A stretch of DNA of 64,000 nt from Deltaproteobacteria bacterium. GTDB taxonomy: Bacteria; Myxococcota_A; UBA796; UBA2385. The stretch lies in assembly GCA_016792625.1 (NCBI GenBank), contig JAEUKK010000104.1, positions 29,310-93,309 of the forward strand, read 5' to 3'. The notes under the pieces are model-generated. The model searched no databases. It was given only the letters and a program-made list of their open reading frames with translations, and was not told the origin of the DNA. Numbering within the stretch: the stretch's first letter is position 1; each line of letters begins with the position of its first letter. This document shows positions 53,501 through 61,699 of the stretch, in pieces. The position numbers and the translations under genes are program-made.

Positions 53501-53680
53501 GCGCGGCGTGCTGCCGTCGTAGCTGATCCAGACCCAAAGCCGGTTCAGCGAGAAGGAGCTGGGCATCATCTCGAGCGGGATGGCCTGCCAGGTGAGCACG
53601 CCGACCAACATGAGCGCGACGAAGCTCATGATCACGGTGATCGGCCGGTGGACCGAGAAGCTCGGGATCCAGCGCTCCAT
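50588..53680 (-). CDS. RND-family transporter (second pump subunit)
   Basis: A 1030-residue inner-membrane proton antiporter, normal RND length. TM1 is at about 12-30 and TM2-6 at about 345-490, with the relay segment G-M-V-V-D-N-A-I-V-V-V-E (Asp399). Two large periplasmic porter/docking loops and TM7-12 follow; the second repeat has I-L-I-G-V-V-V-N-N-G-I-V-L-I-D. One relay Asp instead of the AcrB Asp-Asp pair is usual in MdtBC/SwrC-like members. It starts two bases after the stop of the first RND gene, so the two may assemble as a hetero-trimer, as MdtB and MdtC do. Confidence 0.95.
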   Translation of the reverse strand: MERWIPSFSVHRPITVIMSFVALMLVGVLTWQAIPLEMMPSSFSLNRLWVWISYDGSTPRENDANIIQPLQEQVSTAPGIKSMGARARAGSASLSLEFHRSISMDVAYNALVDRLERAMPELPEDVERYNIWKWDPADEPIIWAGISIPDAVEDDHKLVSEVVAKRLERVPGVGQVEFWGVTERRIFIEFRLDQLAAHGVNLGEVLGRLGQDNFQMASGRVVDEGRVAYVRSLARWEDVETLRAYPVKPGVRLGDIADITYRPDPSPDINHINGKDGAAIAIKKESDANTVEVAEQAEAVMAELEADPRAQGATFVKFFSQADMITDSLNELLSSTLIGGLCAVVVLFVFLREWRLTLLIAACIPVTLLMTVSALYFTGHTLNLLTLMGLMLAVGMVVDNAIVVVEAIYERRQRGESLAAAAVDGASEVNLAITLSTLTTMVVFLPIILMSQDADFSFFMGELGMPVVWALGASLVVALLYTPLATTFLKDKAGTTLPPAPAWVAWLERRYQNGLRRALTHRTDTLLAVVGMLFLTLVLPAQSVSCEESADGNIGDFVVRLDVPLEFTYAERLKVIETYEQWVDAHDESWGVRTHRAELDATSSFGRIYVYLDEEPAEGQLDRTLVLEQARAELPKIAGVDAGIGWSQGSGNENTTITVTLSGEDVGTLETLGLEVRRRLKGVPGVVGATNDQEEGGGEELRLRADRDALARGGLDARSVGQTVGFALRGTLLPRYHEADKEVDVVARFRYEDRQDIDRLLDFPLWSPATGASQPLRTVVQPEVAPGLGTIRREDRITSYPITVELKPGTEPGEVQTAIAGALQGLDLPRGYDWTLDGRAFGSMEDDQARNLALLLSIVFVFLIMGVLFESFLLPFSIITSIPMALLGVYWTLYLTGTPLDLMAGVGLVILIGVVVNNGIVLIDLVTRLRAEGMSRVDALVEAGGRRLRPILMTALTTIIGLMPMALGDSTFVGIPYAPLGRVVAGGMVTGTVLTLFLVPFLYTVLDDIRATAGRWLAWIAARPAAAAAR

Positions 53681-53682
53681 GC

Positions 53683-56600
53683 TCAGGCCCCCTCGGGCTG
53701 CGGCGCTTCGGAAGAATCAGGCGCTGGAGCGGCGCTCGGGCGCTCAAGCAGGCGGGTGAGCACGAGGTAGACCGCCGGGATGACCCCCAGGGTCAGCAGC
53801 GTCGAGCTGCCCAAGCCCGCGATGACCGTGATGGCCAGGGGCTGCTGCAGCTCGGCGCCCTCGCCGATGCCCAGCGCCAGCGGCACGAGGCCGAGCACCG
53901 TGGTCAGCGTGGTGATGAGGATCGGGCGCAGGCGCATGCGGGCGCCGTGGGCCAGGGCGGCGCTGCGCTCCATGCCCTCGGCCCGCAGGGTGTTGACCGT
54001 GTCAACGAGCACGATGGCGTTGTTCACGACGACGCCCGCCAGCACGATGGCGCCGATGAACACGACCACGCTCACCGGGGTGCCGGTGAGCACCAGCGCG
54101 GGGATGACGCCGACCACGGCCAAGGGCACCGAGAAGAGGATGACCAGCGGGTGCAGCACGCTCTCAAAGGTGCTCGCCATGATGATGTAGACGAGGAAAA
54201 TGGCGAGCAGCAGGGCGAAGTAGAGCGAGCGCACCGAGCGCTCCATCTCGCGGTTCTGGCCGCCCAGCTCCCACTCCACGCCGCTCAGCGCCCCGCCGCG
54301 CAGCTCCTCGCGCAGCAGGTCGGCCTGGCCCGCCATGTCGAAGCCGACGAGGTTGGCGCTGATCGCCGCCACCCGGCGCTGGTCGACCCGGCGGATCTCG
54401 CTCGGGCCCTCGGCCTCGGTGATGGTCGCCACCGCCTCGAGCGGGATCGTCGGCACGAGGTTCGGGTTCACGTTGATGCGCCGCAGGTCCATCGTGTCGC
54501 GGCGGTCCTCTTCGGCGAGGCGCACGGTCAGGTCGACCCGGCCGTCGCCGCGGGTCAGCGCGGTGGCCTTGCGGCCGAGCACTGCGTCACGCACCCGGCC
54601 GGCGATCGTGCCGGTGTCGAGGCCGAAGCGGTCGAGCAGCACGCGATCGTAGACGACCCGCAGCTCGGGGTAGCCGGCGACCATGCTGCTGCGCACGTCG
54701 GTGAGGCCGGGCAGGCCCGCCATGCGGTCGCGCACCTCGGCAGACGAGGCCCGCAGGCGCACGAGATCATCGTCGTAGACGAGCACCTCCATCGGGGTGC
54801 TAAAGGAGAAGACGCTCGGGCGGGTCATCTGCACCGCGGGGGCCTCGGTCTCCACCGTCTCGGCGGCGGAGAGGATGGCGGCGCGCACCACCTCCATCAA
54901 GGCGTCCTCGCGCTCCTCCAGCGCGTGGCTGCCGGCCAGCTCGACCATCAGGCGGGCGGTGTGCTCCCCTTCGTCGGCGCGGCTGTCGGCGCTCTGCTCG
55001 GTGCCGATGATGCTGTGCAGGTGCTCAATCTCGGGGTGATCGACCAGCTCAGCCTCGACCGCCGAGACCAGCGCCGCGGTGCGCACCAGCGGCGTGCCCA
55101 CCGGCAGGGCCACCTCGGCCACAAAACGCCCCTGGTGCAGCTCGGGGATGAGCGCCTGGCCCAGGCCGAGGCCCATCACCGCCGCCACGGCCACCGCCGC
55201 GGCTGCCGCGCCGAGCACCGCGCCGGGTCGGCCCAGCAGGGCCTCGATGAGCTGCCCGTAGCGGCCGGCGACCCGGTCATAGGCCGCGCCAAAGCGCTGG
55301 AGGGCGGCGGAGGCGACCCCAGAGCCGAGCGCGCCCGAGCGCTGGCCGAGGCGGGCGAGGCCGCGGCCGAGCAGGGCAGAGGGGAAGACCACGAGCGCGG
55401 CCAGCAGCTCGAAGCTGAGGCGCAAAATGCCGCGCAGCACGCCATAGGGGAGCCAGACTAGGCGGCGCCAGCCCGCCCGCGCCGCCCAGCCCGCGCGCAG
55501 CTGCCGCAGCGAGCCGAAGCGCGCCGCGGGGCTCAGCTGGGTCAGGGGGCCGGGGGCCTGCAGCTCGACGCTGCTCGCCGCGAGCACGGGCACGAAGAAG
55601 AGGGCCACCACCAGCGAGGCGACGAGGCTGAACACGACCGCGAGGGCCATGTCGCCGAAGATCTGCCCGGCCACGCCCTCGACGAAGGTGATCGGCAAGA
55701 ACACCGCCACTGTGGTCAAGGTCGAAGCGGTGACCGAGGCCGCAACGCCGCCCGCCCCATGGATGGCCGCGGCGCGCCGGTCGCGCCCCTTCTCGAGCTC
55801 GACCTGGATGTTCTCAAGCACGACGACGGCGTTGTCGACCAACATGCCCACGCCGAGCGCCAAGCCGCCCAGCGACATCAGGTTGAGGCTCACCCCGCCC
55901 AGGTACATCGGCGCGAAGGTCACGATGATCGACAGGGGGATGCTCGCCGCGATGATCGCGGTAGCGCGTATGTCGCGCAAGAACAAGAAGAGCACGAGCA
56001 CCGCGAGCACCGCCCCTTGGAGGGCCGTGCTGCGCAGGTTGTTGATCGAGCCCTCGATGAAGCTCGCCTGGTTCTCGAGCACCACCAGCTTCACGTCGGC
56101 GGGCAGGCGGTCTGCGAGGCGGGGGCCGCTCGGCGGGCCCATCGCGGCCATCGGGCTCGCGGGGGCGAGGCGCTCCAAGAGGTCTTGGGCCACCGCGACG
56201 ATGTTCGCGTCGGCGGCCTTGAAGACCTCGAGCTCGACCGCCTCGGCGCCGTCGAGGTGGCTGATGACCTCGCGGTCCTTGGCCAGCTCGCGGACCTCGG
56301 CCACATCGCCGACCCGCACGCGCGTGCCGTCAGCCCGGCGGATCTGCAGCGCGGCGATCTCCTCGACGCTGCGCACCTCGTTGAGCGTGCGCACCAGGTA
56401 CTCGTGGTCGCCGTCGCGGATGCTGCCGCCAGGCAGGTTGACGTTCTCGGCGCCGATGGTGGTCGCCAGCTGGTCGATGCTCACGCCCCGGGCGGCGAGC
56501 CAGTCTTGGCGGGCCGAGACCCGCACCTCGCGGGTCAGGCCGCCGCGCACCCGCACGGCCGCGACGCCGTCGAGGGCCTCAAGCTCGCGCTTCAGCGTCT

Positions 56601-57096
56601 TCTCGGCGACCTCCCGCAGCAAGGTCAGGCCGCGGTCGGGCGCGTCGGCCGCCGCCGCCCCGGGGGCGAGCGCGAGGCCGAGCCGCAGGATGGGCGCTTG
56701 GCTCGGGTCATAGCGCAGGATCAGCGGCCGCTCGGCGTCGTCGGGCAGAAAGGTCGTCTGCAGGCGCTCGCGGGCGGTCTGGGCCGCGTCGTCCATGTTC
56801 GCGCCCCAGGCGAACTCGAGCACCACGTCGCTCTGGCCGGCGCGCGACCGGCTCTCCAGCTCTTGCAGGCCCGGCGTGGTGGCCAGCGCCTCTTCGATCG
56901 GGCGGCTGATCTGGGACTCGACCTCCTCCGGCGCGTAGCCCTCGACCTCGGTCCGCACGGTGAGGGTCGGGTAGGCCAGGTCGGGCATCAGGTTGAGCGG
57001 CAGGCGCTGGTAGCTGACCGCGCCGAAGACCGCGGCGGCGATGGCCACCATCCAGGTGGCCACGGGCCGCTCGACGACGAAGCCGAAGATGCTCAC
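53683..57096 (-). CDS. RND-family transporter (first pump subunit) with an inserted hydrophobic segment
   Basis: A 1137-residue RND protein, about 100 residues longer than usual. The relay segment is G-M-L-V-D-N-A-V-V-V-L-E-N (Asp421). The extra length lies at residues about 510-605, between TM6 and TM7: an Arg-rich stretch (R-A-G-W-A-A-R-A-G-W-R-R), a strongly hydrophobic piece (L-S-F-E-L-L-A-A-L-V-V-F-P-S-A-L-L), then an amphipathic helix. In other RND pumps this is the short cytoplasmic crossover helix. The ATG overlaps the adaptor stop (ATGA). A Pro/Ser tail ends the protein. Confidence 0.95.
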   Translation of the reverse strand: MSIFGFVVERPVATWMVAIAAAVFGAVSYQRLPLNLMPDLAYPTLTVRTEVEGYAPEEVESQISRPIEEALATTPGLQELESRSRAGQSDVVLEFAWGANMDDAAQTARERLQTTFLPDDAERPLILRYDPSQAPILRLGLALAPGAAAADAPDRGLTLLREVAEKTLKRELEALDGVAAVRVRGGLTREVRVSARQDWLAARGVSIDQLATTIGAENVNLPGGSIRDGDHEYLVRTLNEVRSVEEIAALQIRRADGTRVRVGDVAEVRELAKDREVISHLDGAEAVELEVFKAADANIVAVAQDLLERLAPASPMAAMGPPSGPRLADRLPADVKLVVLENQASFIEGSINNLRSTALQGAVLAVLVLFLFLRDIRATAIIAASIPLSIIVTFAPMYLGGVSLNLMSLGGLALGVGMLVDNAVVVLENIQVELEKGRDRRAAAIHGAGGVAASVTASTLTTVAVFLPITFVEGVAGQIFGDMALAVVFSLVASLVVALFFVPVLAASSVELQAPGPLTQLSPAARFGSLRQLRAGWAARAGWRRLVWLPYGVLRGILRLSFELLAALVVFPSALLGRGLARLGQRSGALGSGVASAALQRFGAAYDRVAGRYGQLIEALLGRPGAVLGAAAAAVAVAAVMGLGLGQALIPELHQGRFVAEVALPVGTPLVRTAALVSAVEAELVDHPEIEHLHSIIGTEQSADSRADEGEHTARLMVELAGSHALEEREDALMEVVRAAILSAAETVETEAPAVQMTRPSVFSFSTPMEVLVYDDDLVRLRASSAEVRDRMAGLPGLTDVRSSMVAGYPELRVVYDRVLLDRFGLDTGTIAGRVRDAVLGRKATALTRGDGRVDLTVRLAEEDRRDTMDLRRINVNPNLVPTIPLEAVATITEAEGPSEIRRVDQRRVAAISANLVGFDMAGQADLLREELRGGALSGVEWELGGQNREMERSVRSLYFALLLAIFLVYIIMASTFESVLHPLVILFSVPLAVVGVIPALVLTGTPVSVVVFIGAIVLAGVVVNNAIVLVDTVNTLRAEGMERSAALAHGARMRLRPILITTLTTVLGLVPLALGIGEGAELQQPLAITVIAGLGSSTLLTLGVIPAVYLVLTRLLERPSAAPAPDSSEAPQPEGA

Positions 57097-58442
57097 CGGA
57101 AGCCCCCGCCCCGCTTGCCCTTGCGGCGGCCACCGCCCCCCTTGTCGTCCCCGCCTTCGCCGGGTGGGGTCGGCGGCGGGTCGGCGTCGCCGTCGAGCTT
57201 GACCAGGGTCTCGGCCCGCAGGTTGTTGTTGCCCACGGTCACGACCAGGTCACCCGCCGCGACCCCCTCTTGGACCTCCGCGAAGTCCGCGTCGGTAAAA
57301 CCGACCTTGAGGCGCACCTTCTCGACCGTCCGCTTGGGGATGCCGTCCCAAGGGTCCTTCTCGGGCTCTTGGCCCTCTTCACCTTCGGGCGTAGCCTCGT
57401 CTTGGGGCAGCAGCGCGGTGATCTGCTCCCAGATGCCCGGCCCGTCTTCGGCCGCGTCGGGGGCACCCTCGCCGGCGGCGGCGGGCTCCTCTGCCTTGGG
57501 CGGCGGCGCGTCGATGACCCGCCAGGTCACGGGCTCACCCTCGTCGTAGACCAGGGCCCGCCGGGGGATGGTCAGCACGCCCTCGCGGCGGTCGACCTCG
57601 AGGCGCACCTTGACGAACTGACCGGGCAGCAGGCTGCTCTGGTCGGGATCGAGGCGGATGGTGACCTTCACCGTGCCGGTTGTGGCGTCGACCGCCGGGG
57701 CCACGCGCTCGACCGTCGCGGTGGCCCGGGCGCTCTCGTTGTATGCACCCTCAAGCACGGCCTTTTGCCCGATGCGGACGCGAGGGAGGTCCTTCTCGGG
57801 GAGCTGCACCACCACCCGCAGGCGGCTGAGGTCCACGACCTGGAAGGCCCGCTTGGCGCTGGTCGCCAGCTCGCCCACCCGCACGTCGCGCACGGTGAGG
57901 GTGCCCGAGATGGGGCTGGTGATGCGGGTGAAGCCCCGGCTGCGGCGGGCCTCTTGAAAGCTGGCCTCGGCGGCGGCCATCGAGTTGCGTGCGGTGCGCA
58001 GCTCACCGTCCGAGACGGCACCTTGGCTGTGCAGGCGCTCGGCCTCGGCCAGCGCCTGGCGGACCCGCTGCAGCTCGATGCTCGCCCGGTCGGCGTTCGC
58101 GTCGAGGCTGGGGTTGGCCAGCACGGCGAGCAGCTGGCCGGCCGAGACCGTGGCCCCCTCTTCGACCAGCACCTGGGTGATGAGCCCGTTGGCCTCGGGC
58201 ACAATGTCGGCCTGCACGTCACTGTCGAGCGTACCGCTGGTGACGAGGTGGTCGGCCACCGCCCCGATGGCCGCCGGGGCCGCCTCGACCAAAACCCGCC
58301 GCTCGGGGCCGGGCTCCTCTTCTTCGGCGCCGGGGCCGCCCCCTTGGCCGCCGGGGCCGCCGCCTTCGGGCCCCCCTCCGCAGCCTGCGCCGAGGGCCAG
58401 CGCGGTGAGGGTGATCAGCAGAGCGATGCGGACGCGGGCCAC
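57093..58442 (-). CDS. RND periplasmic adaptor lipoprotein
   Basis: A 449-residue membrane-fusion protein, first gene of the export operon. Lipoprotein signal G-A-G-C (Cys21), then a Gly/Glu-rich linker, a barrel-sandwich (V-T-S-G-T-L-D-S-D-V-Q-A-D-I-V-P-E-A-N-G), a helical hairpin (about 115-165), and the second lipoyl half with I-T-S-P-I-S-G-T-L. Unusual is a Pro/Glu/Ala-rich insertion at about 300-365 in the membrane-proximal part, and a basic tail (K-G-K-R-G-G-G-F-R). The GTG is preceded by GGAGG. Only one adaptor serves two RND subunits. Confidence 0.93.
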   Translation of the reverse strand: MARVRIALLITLTALALGAGCGGGPEGGGPGGQGGGPGAEEEEPGPERRVLVEAAPAAIGAVADHLVTSGTLDSDVQADIVPEANGLITQVLVEEGATVSAGQLLAVLANPSLDANADRASIELQRVRQALAEAERLHSQGAVSDGELRTARNSMAAAEASFQEARRSRGFTRITSPISGTLTVRDVRVGELATSAKRAFQVVDLSRLRVVVQLPEKDLPRVRIGQKAVLEGAYNESARATATVERVAPAVDATTGTVKVTIRLDPDQSSLLPGQFVKVRLEVDRREGVLTIPRRALVYDEGEPVTWRVIDAPPPKAEEPAAAGEGAPDAAEDGPGIWEQITALLPQDEATPEGEEGQEPEKDPWDGIPKRTVEKVRLKVGFTDADFAEVQEGVAAGDLVVTVGNNNLRAETLVKLDGDADPPPTPPGEGGDDKGGGGRRKGKRGGGFR

Positions 58443-58571
58443 GGAGGCCTCCAGATGCAGGGGCGGGCGGAGGGGCCGCCGTCGGCGCCCGCCGCCGCGG
58501 GTGGGGCGGGCGGCGGGGCGCGAGGGGAGGGGCGCCGGTGGCCCGCCGTCGCGGGCGCGGGCGCCGCGGGC

Positions 58572-59153
58572 TCAGGCCTGGCGACCCTCGATGGCCAGCA
58601 GCATGACGACCGCCGCTACGCCGAGGCGCGGATCAAGCTTGCCGGCGCCCGCCGAGAAGTCGACGTCGTAGCCCACACGGAAGGGGTTGAAGTGCTGCTT
58701 GACCGCGCCCACGTTCACGTCGCCGATGGTGAAGGTGAAGGACTGGGGCACGAGATTGCTGAGGAAGCGGCGGACAATGGCGAGGAAGGCCGAGTCCTCT
58801 TGGACCTTGCCGATCTCGGCGCCGCTCGCGTCGAGGATGGCCCACTCGTCGCGCAAGATCGACTTCAGACCCTTGCGCTGCAGCGCGCCGACGTTCTCGC
58901 CCGTGGCCACCTCGGTCACGTCGTAGGTGGCCGAGAAGTCCAGCGCGCTGCGGGCCTTGATGCGCAGCACCGCGTCTTTTTCACCTTCGTCGGCGAAGAC
59001 GGTGATGTCTTCTTTGAGCTTGAACGCCTTCTGCTTCACGTAGAAGGCGAGGCTGCCGTCGGTGTTGTGGATGCGAAAGGCGTTGCCGAGCAGCTTGAAC
59101 AGGGCCTTGCGGGCGACATAGTGCGACTGGAAGCGGGTCAGGGCGGTGGTCAT
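58572..59153 (-). CDS. LURP-one-related family protein
   Basis: A 193-residue protein of the LURP-one/Tubby-like beta-barrel family: Y-V-A-R-K-A-L-F-K-L-L-G-N-A-F-R-I, L-A-F-Y-V-K-Q-K-A-F-K-L-K-E-D-I, A-T-G-E-N-V-G-A-L-Q-R-K-G, and F-S-A-G-A-G-K-L-D-P-R-L-G-V-A-A-V-V-M-L. The hydrophobic C-terminal helix fits inside the barrel or the membrane, as in phospholipid scramblase relatives. Role unknown. ATG behind GGAG; divergent from the epimerase gene. Confidence 0.85.
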   Translation of the reverse strand: MTTALTRFQSHYVARKALFKLLGNAFRIHNTDGSLAFYVKQKAFKLKEDITVFADEGEKDAVLRIKARSALDFSATYDVTEVATGENVGALQRKGLKSILRDEWAILDASGAEIGKVQEDSAFLAIVRRFLSNLVPQSFTFTIGDVNVGAVKQHFNPFRVGYDVDFSAGAGKLDPRLGVAAVVMLLAIEGRQA

Positions 59154-59319
59154 CGGTGCTCCACGGGGTGTGCAGTGCGGTGGTCGGGCGGGCGCTGGTA
59201 TCCGGTCCCCGCGGGCGCGCCGGGTGGCCGTCCCCCACCGCAAAGCGCTGCAACAGCGGGGCGGCGGGCCGGGCCGGGCGGGGGCGCTCGGGATAGGTGC
59301 GCGGGCCTGGGGGCTGCCA

Positions 59320-59742
59320 ATGCTCGTCCGACTTGACCACATCGCCGTCGCTGTGCCCGATCTCAGCGCGGCCATCCGCCGCTTCCAAGAAGACCTGGGC
59401 CTGCACTTCGAGGGGCAAGAAGACGTGGCCGCGGCCCAGACCCGCACCGCCTTCTTCGCGGTGCCGGGCACCCACATCGAGCTCATCCACCCGCTCGACG
59501 GGCAGGGTCCGGTCGCTGGTTTCCTTGAGAAGCGGGGCCCGGGCCTGCACCACCTATGCTTCGAGACCGACGACATTCACGGCGACATGCAGCGCCTCGC
59601 CGCCAAGGGCTACCGCTTCCTCAGCGCGGCCCCGACCCCGGGCGCCCACGGCTCGCTGGTGGTGTTCATCCACCCCAAGTCGGCCGACGGCGTGCTCATC
59701 GAGCTGACCCAGCGGCTCAGCCAGCCCCCCGCGGCGGAGTGA
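59320..59742 (+). CDS. mce: Methylmalonyl-CoA epimerase
   Basis: A 140-residue glyoxalase-fold enzyme. R-L-D-H-I-A-V-A-V-P-D-L (His7) begins the first half, T-H-I-E-L-I-H-P-L gives a metal Glu, and G-L-H-H-L-C-F-E-T-D-D-I and V-L-I-E-L-T-Q supply the second-half His and Glu. It interconverts the methylmalonyl-CoA epimers in propionate metabolism. The acs gene at 18905 is metabolically related but not adjacent. A methylmalonyl-CoA mutase is not in the window. The family also contains similar lyases, so substrate is probable, not proven. Confidence 0.9.
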   Translation: MLVRLDHIAVAVPDLSAAIRRFQEDLGLHFEGQEDVAAAQTRTAFFAVPGTHIELIHPLDGQGPVAGFLEKRGPGLHHLCFETDDIHGDMQRLAAKGYRFLSAAPTPGAHGSLVVFIHPKSADGVLIELTQRLSQPPAAE

Positions 59743-59746
59743 GCGC

Positions 59747-60904
59747 ATGGCCCCCGCGACCCCTGTCCCGTCCGCGGTCCGCGGCGCCGTCGGCCACACG
59801 ACGACCCTCGCCGAGCGCAAGCGCCGGGCGGGGCAGCGCCTCATCCTCGGCTTGGCCGGCCCAAGCCTCGATGACGAGCAGCGCAGTTTTTTCCGCGAGG
59901 TGCAGCCCGCGGGCTTCATTCACTTCGCGCGCAACATCGAGTCGGCCGAGCAGATCGCCGAGCTGAACCGCGAGCTGGTCGATCTCTCCCCCGACGATCG
60001 GCCGCCGCTCTTGTCGATCGACCAAGAGGGCGGGCGGGTGCAGCGCCTCAAAAACACGCCCTGGCCGTCGATGCGCGCGTTGGGCAACCTCGCCGACCTG
60101 CCCACCACCCGACAGGTCGCGGCGGCGATGGCCGATGAGCTGCGCGCCACCGGCTTCAACCTGAACTTTGCGCCGGTCTGCGATGTCGACAGCAACCCGA
60201 AGAACCCGGTCATCGGCGACCGCAGCTTTGGCAAGCGCCCCGCCGAGGTCGCCGCCCAGGCGGTCGCTTTCCTCGAGGGCCTGCACAGCCACGGCCTGAT
60301 CGGCTGCGCCAAACATTTCCCCGGGCACGGCGACACCAGCGTCGACAGCCACCTCGCTCTGCCGGTGGTCGACAAAGAGCTCGGTGAGCTCCGCGAGGTC
60401 GAGCTGCCCCCCTTCGCGGCCATGGTGAAGGCGGGGGTCGGCATGGTGATGAGCTCGCACGTGCTCTTCCCCGACCTCGACCGCGACCTGCCGGCCACGC
60501 TCTCCGAGAAGGTCCTCAAGCGCCTGCTGCGCGACGACCTCGGCTACAACGGCGTCGTGATCAGCGATGACCTCGAGATGAAGGCCGTGCGGGGGCGCTG
60601 GGCGGTGCCCGAGCTGGTCGAGCTGGCCACCCGCGCCACCGTCGATTTGTTCTGTGTGGGCCGCTCTTTTGAGCACGACCTCACGCTCAGCGGCGCGCTC
60701 TTCGAGGCGCTGGTGCGCAGCCAAGAGGCCGAACCCGCCCTCGACCGCGCCGCCCTCGACGCCACCCGTCGGCTGTGGGCGCTGCGCCTGCGCTTCTTGC
60801 GAAACCCTCCGCCTGCGCCTGATCGCGCGGTGGTCGGCGGCCCCGCTTTTCGTGCGCTGGCGGCTTTTGTGCGCGCCCGCGGCGCCGAGGCTGGCGTCGC
60901 CTGA
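59747..60904 (+). CDS. nagZ: Beta-N-acetylhexosaminidase NagZ (GH3)
   Basis: A 385-residue family-3 glycosidase: G-F-I-H-F-A-R-N-I, S-I-D-Q-E-G-G-R-V-Q-R-L, F-A-P-V-C-D-V-D, and C-A-K-H-F-P-G-H-G-D-T-S-V-D-S-H, which contains the His-Asp acid/base dyad loop special to NagZ. V-V-I-S-D-D-L-E-M gives nucleophile Asp274. It removes GlcNAc from anhydro-muropeptides in peptidoglycan recycling, acting in the cytoplasm; no signal peptide is seen. It begins 4 bp after the epimerase gene. Confidence 0.95.
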   Translation: MAPATPVPSAVRGAVGHTTTLAERKRRAGQRLILGLAGPSLDDEQRSFFREVQPAGFIHFARNIESAEQIAELNRELVDLSPDDRPPLLSIDQEGGRVQRLKNTPWPSMRALGNLADLPTTRQVAAAMADELRATGFNLNFAPVCDVDSNPKNPVIGDRSFGKRPAEVAAQAVAFLEGLHSHGLIGCAKHFPGHGDTSVDSHLALPVVDKELGELREVELPPFAAMVKAGVGMVMSSHVLFPDLDRDLPATLSEKVLKRLLRDDLGYNGVVISDDLEMKAVRGRWAVPELVELATRATVDLFCVGRSFEHDLTLSGALFEALVRSQEAEPALDRAALDATRRLWALRLRFLRNPPPAPDRAVVGGPAFRALAAFVRARGAEAGVA

Positions 60905-60972
60905 AATGGTTGACCTCCCCCGTGCGCGCGGGTCGGGCTCGATCCGCCCCCGCGCAGCCCCTTGGAGCCCCG

Positions 60973-61533
60973 ATGTCCCCCCGCCTCGCCGCCCTCCTCC
61001 TCGCGCTGGCCGCGCTGCTCACGCTGCGCCCGCGCCCCGCCGCAGCCCAGGCCTGTCAGGCTGTGGTTGACGTGCCTGAGGGCCTTCAGGTGGCCTGGGT
61101 CTCGCCGATGGGCCGCCGGGTGCGGGCCGGCGCGACCATCGAGGTCGTGCGGGTGCAAGACCTGCGCAAGTGGGTCCGCGACCACGGCGCCGACAGCGCC
61201 CGCCTCGTGCAGGGCATGGGCATGGCCCCGCGCTGGGGCGGCCGGCGCGCCAAGAAGGAGTACAAGGTCGTCATCTTCGACGTGCAGGCCGACTGGATGT
61301 GCCGGCCCATGGGCGATGTCGAAGCCGGGAAAGACGTGGGCGGCGTCATCGCCTGCGATGGGCGCGAGGGCGGGCGCATCGCCTACCACCGCTCCGGCTA
61401 CACCGGCTGCGGCTACAGCCTCGACACGGGCGCCTCGACTCGCGGGCTCGATGTCTTCCGGGTGAAGTGGTCCGACGCGAGCACCTGGGGCTTCTGCACC
61501 ATGCCGCTCGAGCGCTTCATCAAGGGCGCCTAA
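60973..61533 (+). CDS. Small secreted Cys-containing protein
   Basis: A 186-residue protein with a signal peptide cleaved near A-A-A-Q-A-C. Mature part about 160 residues with five Cys (A-C-Q-A-V-V, W-M-C-R-P, I-A-C-D-G, T-G-C-G-Y, G-F-C-T-M) and patches of Arg/Lys. V-A-W-V-S-P-M-G-R-R-V-R-A-G-A and V-V-I-F-D-V-Q-A-D-W-M suggest a beta-sandwich. The Cys sits right at the predicted cleavage site, but the preceding residues do not make a clean lipobox. No family recognised. Confidence 0.7.
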   Translation: MSPRLAALLLALAALLTLRPRPAAAQACQAVVDVPEGLQVAWVSPMGRRVRAGATIEVVRVQDLRKWVRDHGADSARLVQGMGMAPRWGGRRAKKEYKVVIFDVQADWMCRPMGDVEAGKDVGGVIACDGREGGRIAYHRSGYTGCGYSLDTGASTRGLDVFRVKWSDASTWGFCTMPLERFIKGA

Positions 61534-61628
61534 GCGGGGCTTGACGCGGGCACGTACTGGGTCCGGGCGTGCCGGCGCCCCGGTGGGTCGCCGTCGGCCC
61601 CCCTCCGGCCGCGGGCCTCCCGGCCCTT

Positions 61629-61658
61629 GGTCGCTGCGCGACCGGCGCTGCGCGCCGG
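61629..61658. repeat. Tandem mini-hairpins, TGC loops
   Basis: GGTCGC-TGC-GCGACC (61629-61643 with one shared base) and CCGGCGC-TGC-GCGCCGG (61642-61658) lie end to end in the gap between convergent genes. TTGGTCGCTGCGCGAC here is the reverse complement of sequence at 9387-9402. Confidence 0.6.
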
Positions 61659-61699
61659 CCTCCGGTCGGCCTCACGCGCGCGAGGCGGGGCCCACAACC

